From NCBI RefSeq assembly GCF_030272615.1, contig NC_081413.1:443325038-443389037 (forward strand): DNA of 64,000 nt, in the 5' to 3' direction. A program made the translations under genes and the position numbers. The notes under the pieces were generated by a model. It was not told the origin of the DNA. It worked only from the letters and a program-made list of their open reading frames with translations, and did no database searches. Every line of letters starts with the position of its first letter. Position 1 is the first letter of the stretch. Positions 22,534-34,246 of this stretch are shown in pieces. The DNA is from Cryptomeria japonica. Lineage: Eukaryota > Streptophyta > Pinopsida > Cupressales > Cupressaceae.

Positions 22534-25500
22534 ATGGCAACTAATAGTTCAATTGCATCTATTTTCTGAAGAGTAACCCCTAAGCTTGATTCAACAAATT
22601 ATAGGGTATGGAAGGTTCAGATGGAGACTCATTTGAGATGTATTGGGAAAGATATTTAGGAGGTCACTGAGAAAGGATATACACCTCATAATCTGGCATC
22701 TAGCAATCCTCCTCTGAAAAACTTGGATGAGGACATTGAAAATGATTATAGAGCTAGAGAAACACTCTTGAGTGCACTTTCTGATAGCAAATTAAAGGAT
22801 TAACTGACCAATCATCTGCAAAGGATATATGGGATAATTTGGAGGCTTTGAACGAAGGTGACCCTACTGTTAAAATTGCAAAAATTGATGGTTACCGGGT
22901 GAGTTATGAGAACTTAAAGATGGAAGAGGATGAAAGGATTATTCCTTTTATGAAAAGAGAATGAAATTGCTATGGAAATTTAGTGTTGTGGTGGATCTTT
23001 GAGTGAAGATGAGATTGTTTCTAAAGTATTGAGAGCTTTTCCACCAACTTACAAGATGAAGGCTACTGCAATTAATGAGCTGAGAACAATGGCTAACACT
23101 TTTGTTAACAGGGATAGTTTGGTTGGAAAATTATTTATTTTTGAGCTTGAAGAATTTGGTCCTCAAGGAGCTGCAAAGACTGAATCTACTTTCACACATC
23201 TCCATCATCAACTGGAACGAGTGATTGGAAAGATTTATATGTGAAGGAACTGGAGGAAATGAGGAAGGAAGATGATGATTTTGAGCAACTTGAAGCCGTA
23301 TTTTCTAGAAGAGTACCTAAAGGTCCGACATGAAGTAAGTATGATGGAAAATCACCTTTTAAATATTCTACATGTAATAAGATAGGTCATTTTGCATCTA
23401 ATGTCCTAAAAGGAATTCAAGATTTGAAGAGAAAGGCAGAAGATATTTTAGGCCTAACCATGATTATCAAAACAAGCATAAGTAAAGAAGGAACAAAGAC
23501 AAATCATGTTACTATGTGGATGAGGAAGGTGTGACTAATTCTGATGATGAACCGACACCAGATTTAGCTAGTGGATTCGACAGTACAAAGGAATGGGTAT
23601 ATTTGGCTATCAAGGAAGATGCTTTGGCACCTGTTATTCAAAATGAGGAAAAGGCCCTTGTTGCTAAATTTGAAGACAAGGATGAATGGGTGATAGACAA
23701 TGGATGTTCACATCATATGACTGGAGATAAAAGGAAGTTCTTATCATTGCAAGAATTTGATGGTGGTCAAGTTACAATAGGAGATGGCAAAGCATGTATG
23801 ATCAAAGGAAGATGAACTATATCATTGGATGGTAAGCATAACATTGATAATGTTTATTATGTTGAAGGTTTAAAGAATAATATTTTGAGTGTAGGACAGT
23901 TGGCAGATGAGTAATGTCAATTATAGTTCAAGGATGGAAAATGCAAAATCATTAATAGATCTGGAAGATTGCAACCGGTACATAGACTAAAGGTAACATC
24001 TTTCATTTCAACTCCGGTGAGAAGACATGTTTGATTGCACAATTTGATGAGAGTTGGTTATGGAATAAAAGGTTGTGTCATGTGAATTTTGATTGCATTG
24101 TAAATATTAGTTCAACTAGGGTTGTTAGAGATATACCTAAGATCGTGAAGCCCTATAATCTGGTATGTAAGGAATGACAAATGGGAGAGCAAGTCAGAAC
24201 TTCTTTTAAGAGTATACAAGACAAATATAATGATGTTATTGATCTTATTCATACCGATTTGTGTGGTCCTTCTAGAATAAAGAGTTTTCAGGGTGATAGA
24301 TATTTTGTGATAATCATTGATGACTATTTTAGAATGATGTGGGTTGCTTTTCTAAGGGAGAAAACTGAAGCTTTGGAAAAGTTCAAGATCTTTAAAGCTA
24401 AAGTTGAGATAGACATAGGGTTGAAGGTTAAATGCTTAAGGTCACATTGGGGTGGTGAATTCACATCCGATGAATTTAATAGTTATTGTGAGAAGCATGG
24501 GATAAGGAGACGGGTGTCTGCACCCTGGACACCTCAGCATAATGGTGTTGTGGAAAGAATGAACCGAACTATCTTGGATGTGGCTAGAACTATGATGATG
24601 GAAGCTAATCTGCCTCATATCTATTGGAGAGAAGCTATGAGAATGAAAGTATACACATTCAATAGAGTTCATATCAAAGGAGACACCAGTAAGACACCTT
24701 ATGAGTTATGGTTTGGTCATAAACCAACATATTAGTAGTTCAGAATATTTGGTAACAAATGCTATATTAATAGAGATGATTCCATTGGAATGTTTGATCC
24801 TAGATGTGATGAAGGGATATTTCTTGGTTATTCTAATAAAAGAAAAGCATATAAATGTTATAATAAAAGATTGCAGATAATTGTGGAGAGTGCTAATGTC
24901 AAGGTGGATGAGCTGTACGAAGGTCAAATCAGAACTTATGAGAGAGAACCGAAATTGGAGATCATTGTAACTGAAGTGATAGAACCCATACCGAAACAAA
25001 ATGTTCAACCAATTATCTCGATAGTATCAAAAAATTCAACATTAACAAAATAATAGAGTAGAGAAACAGAAAGTCCGAAGACTCCTAGGCATGTAAGGTT
25101 AACTAATTTAAAAGATCAGATCATTGGAGACAAGAACAAAGGAGTAATGACAAGAAGAAGATTGGCAACTGATGAGGTATGTTTAATTTCTCAAGTTGAG
25201 CTAGCATCCGTTATTGGAGCTTGGAAAGATTAATGTTGCATGAAAGCTATGGAAGAGGAATTAGATCAGATTGAAAAGAACAACACATGGACTTTAGTTC
25301 GCCAACCTAAAAATAAGAATGTTATTGGAACTAAGTGGGTTTTTAGGAAAAAATTGAATGAGGATGGACAAGTTGACGATTAATAAAGCTAGATTGGTAT
25401 GTAAAAGATATTAACAAAATGAAAGAATAGATCATGATGAGACTTTTGCTCCGGTAGCTAGGATTGAAGTTGTGAGATTATTTCTTGTTTATGGTGCCCA

Positions 25501-26737
25501 TAAGAAATACAAGGTTTGTCAGATGGATGTTAAGTATGTGCATTTTTAATTGGAGATCTTGAAGAGGAAGTTTACATTGAACATCTTGATGGATTTTCAC
25601 TTTTAAATGACAAAAACATGTTTTGAAGGTTAAGGAAAGCTTTATATGGATGGAAACAAGCCCCTAGAGCTTGGTATGCTAGATTGGACAAATATCTTTT
25701 CAAGCTTGGTTTCACTAAAGGTAATGCTGACAATAACCTATATTATAAGATCACTAATGATGACATACTAACTATTGAAGTCTCTGTTGATGATATCATA
25801 TTTGGAGGTGACGATAAGTTATGTATGGAATTATCTGATAATATGAAGAATGAATTTGATATGTCTATGATTGGGGAGATGAAATTTTTCTTAGGTTTGC
25901 AGATTACTCAGACTGATAAAGGTATTTTCATCTATCAAACTAAGTATGCTAGAGAGTTGTTGAAGAAATTTGGCATGGAAAATTCAAAACCAGTCGGTAA
26001 TCCTATGGTTACAAGTGAGAAATTGACAACGAATGATGCATCAACTCCCATAAATCCTACAAGGTATAAATCTATGACTGGAGGTTTGTTATATCTGACT
26101 TAGACTAGACCAAATATAATGAGTGTAGTTTGTATTGTGTCAAGATATCAGAGTGATCCTAGAGAGTATTATGAGAGTGCGGTGAAAAGGATTTTTTAGG
26201 TATTTGCAAGGAACAGCTGAGTATGGTTTGTGGCATCCTAAAAATGATGACTTTACACTATGTGCATATAAAGATGCTGACTGGGTTGGAGATGTTGATG
26301 TCCAGAAGAGAACATCCAATGGAGCTTTCTTTCTTGGAAAGAAACTTGTTTCATGGATCAACAAGAAACAATCATGTACTTCTTTATCTATTGTTGAAGC
26401 TGAGTATGTTGCTGCTTCTACTAACTGTACACAAGTTCTATGGATGAAGCAAAGGTTGAAGGATATAAGTTTAGATTTCAATGAATTGGTAGTTATTCAC
26501 TATGATAACTTTACTGCTATTGACATATCAAAGAATCTGGTATTTCATTTTAATACTAAGCACATTTCTATTAAGTATAATTTTCTGAAGGAGTAAGTGG
26601 AAGCGAATAAAGTTAGACTGGTTTATGTGAGCACTAAAGAGAAGATTGCAGATATGTTCACTAAACCTTTGCCTAAGGAATCATTTGAGTACTTCAGAGA
26701 TAGATTGGGAGTTTCTACCCCTCTGATAGAGACTTGA
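22534..26737 (+). pseudogene. Ty1/copia gag-pol polyprotein (unit B)
   Basis: Starts MATNSSIASIF with a gag of the UBN2 type (PKLDSTNYRVWKVQME) and continues to a degraded CCHC knuckle near 23,370 (CNKIGHFAS). Protease: WVIDNGCSHHMTGD at about 23,690; the usual Asp-Ser/Thr-Gly is Asp-Asn-Gly here. Integrase 24,060-24,735: LWNKRLCHVNF, HTDLCGP (Asp), IIDDYFRMMW (Asp), GGEF (Glu), PQHNGVVERMNRT. RT 25,280-26,100: TKWVFRKK, KQAPRAWYARLD, VDDIIFGGDD, GLQITQTDKG. RNase H 26,220-26,737: CAYKDADWVGD, SIVEAEYVAAST. Stops and frameshifts are spread throughout. The layout INT-RT-RH is diagnostic of copia. Confidence 0.93.
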
Positions 26738-27114
26738 GTGATGTTGATTGGCATCAGTCTGACATGCATTATCAAAACTATCATTCATTCTGGATTGATC
26801 TGTTGGTTTTAATACTCAGGGGGAGTAGTCAGCTATGTGGTTATGAGGATTTGTGATTTTTCTTTGATATTTATCTCATATTTCTAGCATCAATGTCAAA
26901 GGGGGAGAGATACATATGTGAAAAATAGAGCCTAACATGGATATCATTCACAAGGGGAGTTTGGTCTGTTGGTTCAAAACTTCATTGTCATATCATTTTG
27001 GAGAGTTTCTTCGATGTCTTCCTTTGGGGCAGACTTGTTTGGCACTTCTTGGCACTTTGATGTTTTTAACATCTAGTGTTTCCATCAATGCCAAAGGGGG
27101 AGATTGTTGGCAAT
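26738..27114 (+). other. Copia B 3' untranslated region with three polypurine-like tracts
   Basis: Non-coding. Purine tracts are at about 26,816 (CTCAGGGGGAGTAG), 26,897 (CAAAGGGGGAGAG) and 27,101-27,114 (CCAAAGGGGGAGAT). Only the last touches the LTR. Confidence 0.75.
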
Positions 27115-28306
27115 TTGGAGGAATTGATTATGTGTTGCATTGATATCAATACTAGTTGTTTTTCTGTCTACCAACATCTAGTAGAGTGGTTGGTCTTTGA
27201 TGTTGATCTAGAGATTTGTCTTTGGTTTGGTCTAGCTATTGGAACTAGTTTGGATTGGTTATTCATGTGTTCTCGATGCGTATCACATTTAGTTGGTTCA
27301 GAATTTGATGATTCGGATGCTATCATTTGTTCTAGTAAGCCTTTCGGTTATCGGTAGAGCTTTGATGAAGATCTTTTGATGAATTTGATAAGTGGTATTG
27401 GTGCGGCTTCTAGAAGGTTATTGGGATGCTCATGGTTATCATGTTCATGTTCTAGTTGATCGTGGTGTTTCATTTGGCTTATAGCGACATATTTTGGGTT
27501 TGGTATTATTCTACTAGGTTATGGGCTGGTTTATGTAATGTGCTGGTTGATGCTCCCGATGTGTCACCAGTTGGATTTATTATTTGGTTTATGTTGTATT
27601 GGTCTTAGGATGACTTGGCTTATCATTGGCTTGAGGGATTATGTAATGGATTTATTGTATTATCTTTTAGATGGCCGACCTAATTATTTAGGTCCCGGGT
27701 TGGTATAAATACAATATAAGATCTATTTGTAGATCGTGGTATGGTATGCGATTAAGGTTATGGGATTATTAGTGTGAGAATAAATTTGTAATCATATGTA
27801 GAGGTTTTGGTCAATCATAGGTGATCGAGTTGGGTATGTGAAAGAGGTTTAAGACCTCCGGTATTGATCTTAACCGAAACTCTATTCAGGTATAGGAGAT
27901 GTTATTCTTGCAGTTCATTCATCTTTCCAGATTGAAGTCTGGATTTATTTTGTATTCAATGAGGCTCCTTTTGTGATGAGCAATGTGCTCTAGGAAGTGT
28001 GCCTTCTTGCATGTTCAAGCCCCTCTTATTGTAATCACATGTTTGTTTTAGAAGTATTATCTATCTATGGGTAGGCTTCCCATCGTGGTTTTTCCCTTTA
28101 CCAAGTTTTCCACATACAATCATGGTGTTATGTGTTATTGATGGTTGGTAATTATTCTGTAATTAATGTTTGTGCTTAATTGTTATATCTGTTATTCCGT
28201 TATTTGGTTTATGTATTACAGTAAAAGGTTTTGTGTGCTTAAAGTTTAATAATTTGTTGGCAACTGATTCACCCCCCCTCTAATTTGTCCACTGGTTATT
28301 CTAACA
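27115..28306 (+). repeat. 3' LTR of copia element B (1,192 bp)
   Basis: Starts TGTTGGCAATTTGG after the polypurine tract and ends TTATTCTAACA, followed at once by EEP coding sequence. It is closer to the unit A LTR (1,821-3,040) than to its own 5' LTR in several stretches, as expected if the unit was duplicated after insertion. Confidence 0.92.
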
Positions 28307-28462
28307 AAATCAACATATGTAATCTATATGCAAGACCCAATACACCACTTACAGAAGTTCTAACAATAATAATTAAAGTACTTTCCTTTGTAAATACATC
28401 AACCATTACATATATTGTGGGTGATTTTAACATCAAAATGTCTATAGATAACAACAACAACA
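28307..28462 (+). pseudogene. Helentron EEP endonuclease, middle part (unit B)
   Basis: Continues the chain from 21,265 with INICNLYARPNTPLTEV and IVGDFNIKMS, keeping the family's intact GDFN, which is mutated in unit A. It ends in an Asn-rich ACAACAACA stretch where the LINE inserted. The remainder is at 36,787. Confidence 0.8.
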
Positions 28463-28489
28463 AAATGCAATGCAACATTTTACAAATTT

Positions 28490-30035
28490 TTGATGGGTGC
28501 GGAGCAGCAAGGAGAGCGGCGAGCGGGAATCCCAAATTTCAAATCTGGGAATGGGGGACTCCCTGGGGATGGCAGTCTTTCTGGGGGTGGAACTATCAAT
28601 CAGGCTAGCTTCCAGGCATCCCAAGGTACAAAAGAGGACAAGGAGATAGTCAAATTGGTGGAAGACAAAGATTCCAAAACTAGGGACCCACATGATAGAG
28701 GAAAGGAAAAAAAATGGTCTTCGCTTTTTGGAGTGAAGCCGTTGGTAAAAACAGGGCTACCAAAAGTTAAAAATATTTCTGATCTAGTAACAGGGGTTGT
28801 TGCTATCTCTATTGCAGATAAGCTAGTAGATCTTACTATTTTTGGTTTAGCTATGACATTAGTTGGACGATTTGCTAGTTTTAGGCCTAACATTGATGTT
28901 GTTAGGAATTTTATAAGGAGGAAATGGGTTCTCAAGGGCCAAGTGGATGTGGCGGCGTTGCCTAGGGGTTTTTTTTCCTTTTCTTTTAACTTTGAATAAG
29001 AAATGAATAAAGCTCTATGTGAAGGCCCATGGATGTTCGGCAAGTCAAATTTGGCTCTACAGAAATGTGCTCCAAACCTTTCTCTCGACAAGTCATTTTT
29101 TGTGTCAGCGCCTATGTGGACGTGCCTCCCGGGCCTTCTTCTAGAGTTTTGGAATGAGGAAGTCTTCAAGGGGATAGCGAGTTCTTTTGGAGAATTTCTC
29201 TCGATCGACCCAATGACTGCAGCTAAATCAAGGCTATTTTTTGCCCGCATCTATCTTAATGTTAATCAAATGACGGACATGCCCAATCTATTTAGATTAT
29301 ATCTAAATTAGGGAAATGGACCCTAGCGATTGAATATGAATCGCTCCCATTTGCTTTCTTTCATTGCAAAAAATTGGCCATTCGGAAAAATCTTGTCTGC
29401 TTAAGAAGGGTAAGAACAACAAGAATGATAGTAGTGTGAAGCAGAAATGACAAAAGAAAGAGAAAAGAGAAGTCCCATCAGTAGAGAGTGATCTAAATAA
29501 GGAAGTGATTGAGCTAGAAAATGAGGTGAAGAAGGATGTGAATAGTAATAATGAAAAACCTGCTTGTGTTTTTTCAAATAATCAAATAGAAAGTAATAAA
29601 GAAGATGAGAAAAGGAAAGAGGCGAATTTAAAAAATGATCTAGAGGGCCAGGAGGGAGGGCCAGTCAGCCATGAGAAAGCAAAAGAAAGTTCCAATGATG
29701 ATGTGTCTATGTCATCTTATACAAAAGCAATTGAGGAAGACTTCAATGAAGCGCATGATTTTAACATTTATAATCTTGAGCCTCTTTTGTTATTAACCAA
29801 TGGAAGCCCAAAGCCGTTTCAATGCAAAACCCCATCACATAGTGTGGAAATGGAAGCCCTGGAAGGAAATCTTAGGATTCTTGGTATGAAAGAGGGAAAA
29901 TTGAATAAGGAGGCACCCAATGGAGGTATCACAACTAGAAGCAAGAATAAGAAAAAGGTAGATGTTGGAAGCCAAAACAAAAAGCAGGGGAGACCTTCTC
30001 TAAAACGTCAGAGGGAACAGGAAGAACTGTGCTGA
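28490..30035 (+). pseudogene. LINE ORF1 (DUF4283-type nucleic-acid-binding protein)
   Basis: The N-terminal part is Gly-rich and low complexity. From about 28,820 it reads as the DUF4283 domain of plant L1 ORF1 proteins: LVGRFASFRPNIDVVRNFIRRKW, LKGQVDVAALPRGFFSF, then MNKALCEGPWMFG and FWNEEVFKGIASSFGEFL. A TAA at 28,997 separates the first two pieces in the same frame. A second stop at 29,309 and a frameshift follow. The zinc knuckle expected after YESLPFAFFHC is degraded. The last part (29,505-30,035) is a charged tail rich in Glu, Lys and Asn ending in basic RSKNKKK and GRPSLKRQ. The protein would coat LINE RNA. Confidence 0.78.
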
Positions 30036-30080
30036 TGGAACATAGAGATCCATTGAGTCAGCTCTATCCCCGGTTAAAGT

Positions 30081-33000
30081 ATGAAGATAATTTCCTGGAA
30101 TATAAGAGGGTTGAATGCCCCTCATAAGCAGGATGTGTTACGTAATATTATAAGAGATCATAAACTAGATGCGGTCCTTGTTAAGGAAACTAAGATGTGT
30201 AAAGATAAAGTGGAAGGGGCTAGAATATTTAAAAAATAATGGAGTTATAGGATCTAGTTCGGAGGGAGCCTCTGGAGGAACAACGATTTTTCGGAACCAA
30301 AAAAATATTAAAGGTAAGGAAATTATTTTTGAATTTACTAGGAACTCTGTGCAGCTTGAGCATATCAAGGATAACTTTGTCTTGGTAATCACTAATGTCT
30401 ATGCGCCTAATACCAAAACTAGGAGAGCTAAATATTGGAGAAGCCTTATAGAAGACAGACTAAATTTGGCTGATATAAGCTGGATTATAATGGGAGATTT
30501 CAATACTCTTCTTAAGGAGGAAGAGAAGATGGGAGGACTCCCCTTGCAGTTTGATGGTAAACAAGATCTTATGGATTTCATAAATGATCAATCTCTTATG
30601 GATGTGGATCTCCAAGGGATTAACTATACCTGGACTAATAGAAGAACTGGAGTTGATCTTATTCAAGTTAAGTTAGACAGAACCTTATTTAGTCCTGAGT
30701 GGTTATCCCATTCATCTCTAGAAGCTTGTGTTGTAGATTGGTGGAGTTCTGAGGTTGAGGGAATGGATCTATTCAGAATAGCTAAAAAGCTCAATATTAT
30801 AAAGGCTAAAATCAAAATTTGGAACAAAGAGATTTTTGGGGATATCTTCAAGAGTAAAATTCAAATTAAAACTAAAATAAAAGAAGTTCAAGGTATAATC
30901 CAAGAGGATGGGCTTTGAAAAGAGTTGAGGTCTGTGGAAAATGGTTTGTTGTCTAAATACCACACCATTATTTCCAATGAAGATACATTTCAAAGACAAA
31001 GATCAAGAGCCTTGTATTTGAAGGAACGTGATAAAAATACCCACTTTTTTCACTTAACTGCTCTTAAGCACAAAGTGGTTAATAGGATATCCGGGTTATC
31101 CTATAATAGAGGGATTTTAACGGATGATAATTATATAAGAAAGGAAGCTCTGGACTATTTTAGCACCCTATTGGGTGAAGTGGATAACCTTGACAACAGT
31201 AACCAAAACCTCCTACTGCAAGCTATTCCTTCTACCTTGACTGAGGAAGGCAACAAACATTTGTCTCAAATATCTTCCAGTCAGGAAATCAAAAAGGTAG
31301 TGTTCTCTTTTCAGGGAGACAAGTCTCCTGGACTGGATGGTTTTCCAATGTTCTTTTTCCAATCTTTTTGGCATATTGTGGAGACTGATATCTATAAAGG
31401 AGTTAAGGAATTCTTTGGTAAGATCTCTGGAGCTGATTCTCTTAATAGGTTTAGACCTATTAGTCTTTGTAACTCTGTTTATAAGCTTTTTTCTAAGGTT
31501 CTTACCTCAAGATTGCTGGATATTTTTCCAAGAATTATCTCTGCCCAACAAAATGGTTTTGTCCTCAGAAGATAGATTTTGGATTCCATTATTTCAGTTC
31601 ATGAAAGTATTCATTCTCTTACAACGGCTAAAAATCAGGGCTTTTTTCTTAAGGTTAAATATGGCTAAAGCTTATGATAGAGTGAATTGGTAGTTTCTTT
31701 TAAGGATTATGAAAGCCTTTGAATTTGGAGAAAAAGTTATTCAGCTTTGCTCTCAATTGATGGAAACTTCCTCTTCTATTGTTATTGTCAATGGATCCCC
31801 TTCAAGTTTCTTCAAAAGCACTAGAGGTCTAAGACAGGGGGACCCCATCTCCCGAATCTTGTTTACTATTTTAGCTGAAAGTTTGGGGAGATTTATTTTG
31901 AAAAATGTGGAAGAAGGTAATCTCAAGGGACTGAAACCTTCTTCATCCAATATTACTTGTACTCATGAACAATTTGTTGATGACTAAATCACTATGGGGG
32001 AAGCTACTATTAGGGAAGCTAAAAATATGAAGAATGTTATGAATATTTATGAGTCTTCTTCTGGTCAAAAAATCAATTGGGATAAGATCTCTTTGTTCTT
32101 CATCTATTCAAAGACAATTAAGAATTGAAAGAATTCTTGGTTGTAATATAGCTGAGCTTCTCTCCACTTATTTGGGGCTTCCCCTTTGCATTAAGCCTGC
32201 AGATATTTTTTGGAATAAGTTGGTTGACAAATTCAACTCCAAACTGGCAGGTTGGAAAGGGGCAGCCCTTAGTCAAGCGAGCAAGGTTACGCTGCTCAAA
32301 GCCACTCTCCAAAACTTGCCTGTTTATGCTCTCAATTTGTTTAAAATCCCTAGAAAGTTTGTAGAAGTAATTGAAAGAATCCAAAAAAAGTTTCTTTGGT
32401 CAGGAGTGGAATTCAAGAATAGAATTCCCGTTATAGCCTGGACTAAAATCTGCTCTCCCAAGGCCTCTGGGGGGTTGGGTTTAAGGAATATAAGCTCTAT
32501 GAATAATGCCTTAATAGAAAAACAAATTTGGAGAATGAAAGGGGAGGAAAGAAAGTGGAATTTAATCTAGAGAAATAAATATCTTCACATGCAACCTTCT
32601 AAGGAAGAATTTTTGGATAAATATTTTATTGTTGAAGGTTCCGCAATTTAGAATGCAATTCAATCAGCTAAAAGTTGGGCTACAACTGGAAGAATGTGGA
32701 AACTTGGGAATGGTAGAAGTATAAGATTTTGGGAAGACATATGGATTATGGATAAACCTTTGGAGGAAATTCCAATCGTTTATGATTGGAAAGATTGGTT
32801 CAAAAACATGCATGGGGGTTTGGTCAGAGATTAGTGGAGAAATGGGAAATGGATTGAATTTAGCCAGCATTGTCCGAGGTTAAAGTTTCTTGATATTGTG
32901 CTTTCTTCTAAATTTTTGAGAGACAACAAAGAGGATAGTTTGATATGGAGGGAAACCCCGAATGGGAAGTATTTTGTGTCCTCAGCTCTGGCTATCCAAA

Positions 33001-34080
33001 ATAAAGTTATGGAAGAAACTTCTATTTGGGCTAAAGTGTGGAATAAGAAGTCAATTCCTAAAGTTAATATCTTTTTTTGGATCTTTATCCAAAACAAGGT
33101 ATTAACTCTGGACAACCTTCAAAAGTGAGGATTTGTTTTTCCTAATTGGTTTTCTCTTTGTTGTAGGGAAGAAGAGTCTGCCTGCCATATTCTCCATCAG
33201 TGTACTTTCAGCCAGGAAATTTGGAAAATTATTTTTAAGTAGGTGGAAGCTGAGTTGGGTTTTTTCGAAATCTCTAGGGGATTCCTGGCAGCAATGGTAC
33301 AACCCTAATTCCAACCCAAAGATAGTGGAGCTTTGGAAGCTAACCTTCCCTAATGTTATCTGGAACATCTGGAAAGAGTGTAACAACAAGATTTTTAGGG
33401 ATAAAAGTGCCAACCCTGAAGTGGTGGTGGATAAAATATACAGGAGTATCTTTAAACACCTCAATGGCATTGATTATGGTCCAATTGCTAAAGAAGACTT
33501 CAATGACAGGTGGAACCTTTCTACTACCAAATCTAGTAAGGAGAATGGTAGAGAAGGTCTTGCTTGATGTTTTCTACCTCAGGGATGGATAAAGGCCAAC
33601 TTTGATGGGGCTTCTAAGGGGAATCCGGGTAAGGCTACTTATGGGGGCATTGTCAGGAATTTTGCTAGAAGTTGCCTAGTGGCGATTGCTGGCGCTTTGG
33701 GGAGTCAAACCAGTCATTATGCTAAAGCCTCAGTTGTGTTGAATACTCTAATTATTGCTAAGAACCTAAATCATGATAAATTATGGCTGGAGGGAGACTC
33801 ACTTAATATTATTAAGTGCTTGAAGGGGGAAACCGAGCCATTGTGGTCTATAGAAAACATTATTCTGAAAGCTAGGGAAATTATTACTATTTTTAAAGTT
33901 ATAATTATAGAACATGCCTTTAGAGAGAAAAATATGCTGGCGGATTGTCTGGCGAACCTAGGCATTAATTTTGAATCTCAAACAATTTGGCATGGGGAAG
34001 ATATTAATATGAGTATTAAAGAGCTCCTTAGAAAGGATAGATTTATGGGGAAAGAAGGACCGCATAACTATGACAACTGA
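30081..34080 (+). pseudogene. LINE ORF2: endonuclease, reverse transcriptase, zf-RVT, RNase H
   Basis: Starts MKIISWNIRGLNAPHKQ (APE-type endonuclease with its Asn) and continues VKETKM, IMGDFNTLLKEEEK and GINYTWTN. The SDH motif expected near 30,730 is missing, with a short deletion there. RT: GDKSPGLDGFPMFFFQ, FRPISLCNSVYKL, GLRQGDPISRILF, and the active site as FVDD at 31,976. Then TYLGLPL, NKLVDKFNSKLAGWKG, the zf-RVT region near 33,000-33,200 (SIPKVNIFFW, CHILHQC), and a C-terminal RVT_3 RNase H (KANFDGASKGNPGKA, LEGDSLNIIK, ENMLADCLANLG-like end). Stops at 30,916, 31,573, 31,985 and elsewhere kill it. Confidence 0.88.
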
Positions 34081-34246
34081 TATGAGTAATTTATGCATTG
34101 ATAGAAAAGTAATGATTACTTGGCAAAGTGGCAGAATCCCAATCAAATATAATAACACTTTGCACACTTTGTGGGTCATCTTTTTCAAAATTTCGAGAGA
34201 CAATGGGAAGAAAGCTTTTAGTTTGTAGAAGAACAGAGGTGAATGT

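Larger units (their letters stand above)
21266..28306 (+). mobile_element. Complete but decayed Ty1/copia retrotransposon (7.0 kb) inserted in the Helentron EEP domain
   Basis: Order: 5' LTR 21,266-22,477, primer site 22,480, gag-pol 22,534-26,737, polypurine tract 27,101-27,114, 3' LTR 27,115-28,306. The EEP reading frame is interrupted after INTEV and resumes at INICNLY, so the insertion point is exact. No 5-bp target duplication is visible (AAGTA on the left, AAATC on the right), perhaps through decay or recombination. Unit A holds the same insertion at the same site. Confidence 0.93.

Noticed and set aside
21261-28311. A 5-bp target duplication for copia element B
   Set aside because: AAGTA on the left and AAATC on the right do not match; the EEP reading frame joins without repeated bases, so I do not claim one.
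28600-29250. A 216-codon minus-strand ORF
   Set aside because: It is antisense to LINE ORF1, whose DUF4283 motifs are on the plus strand.
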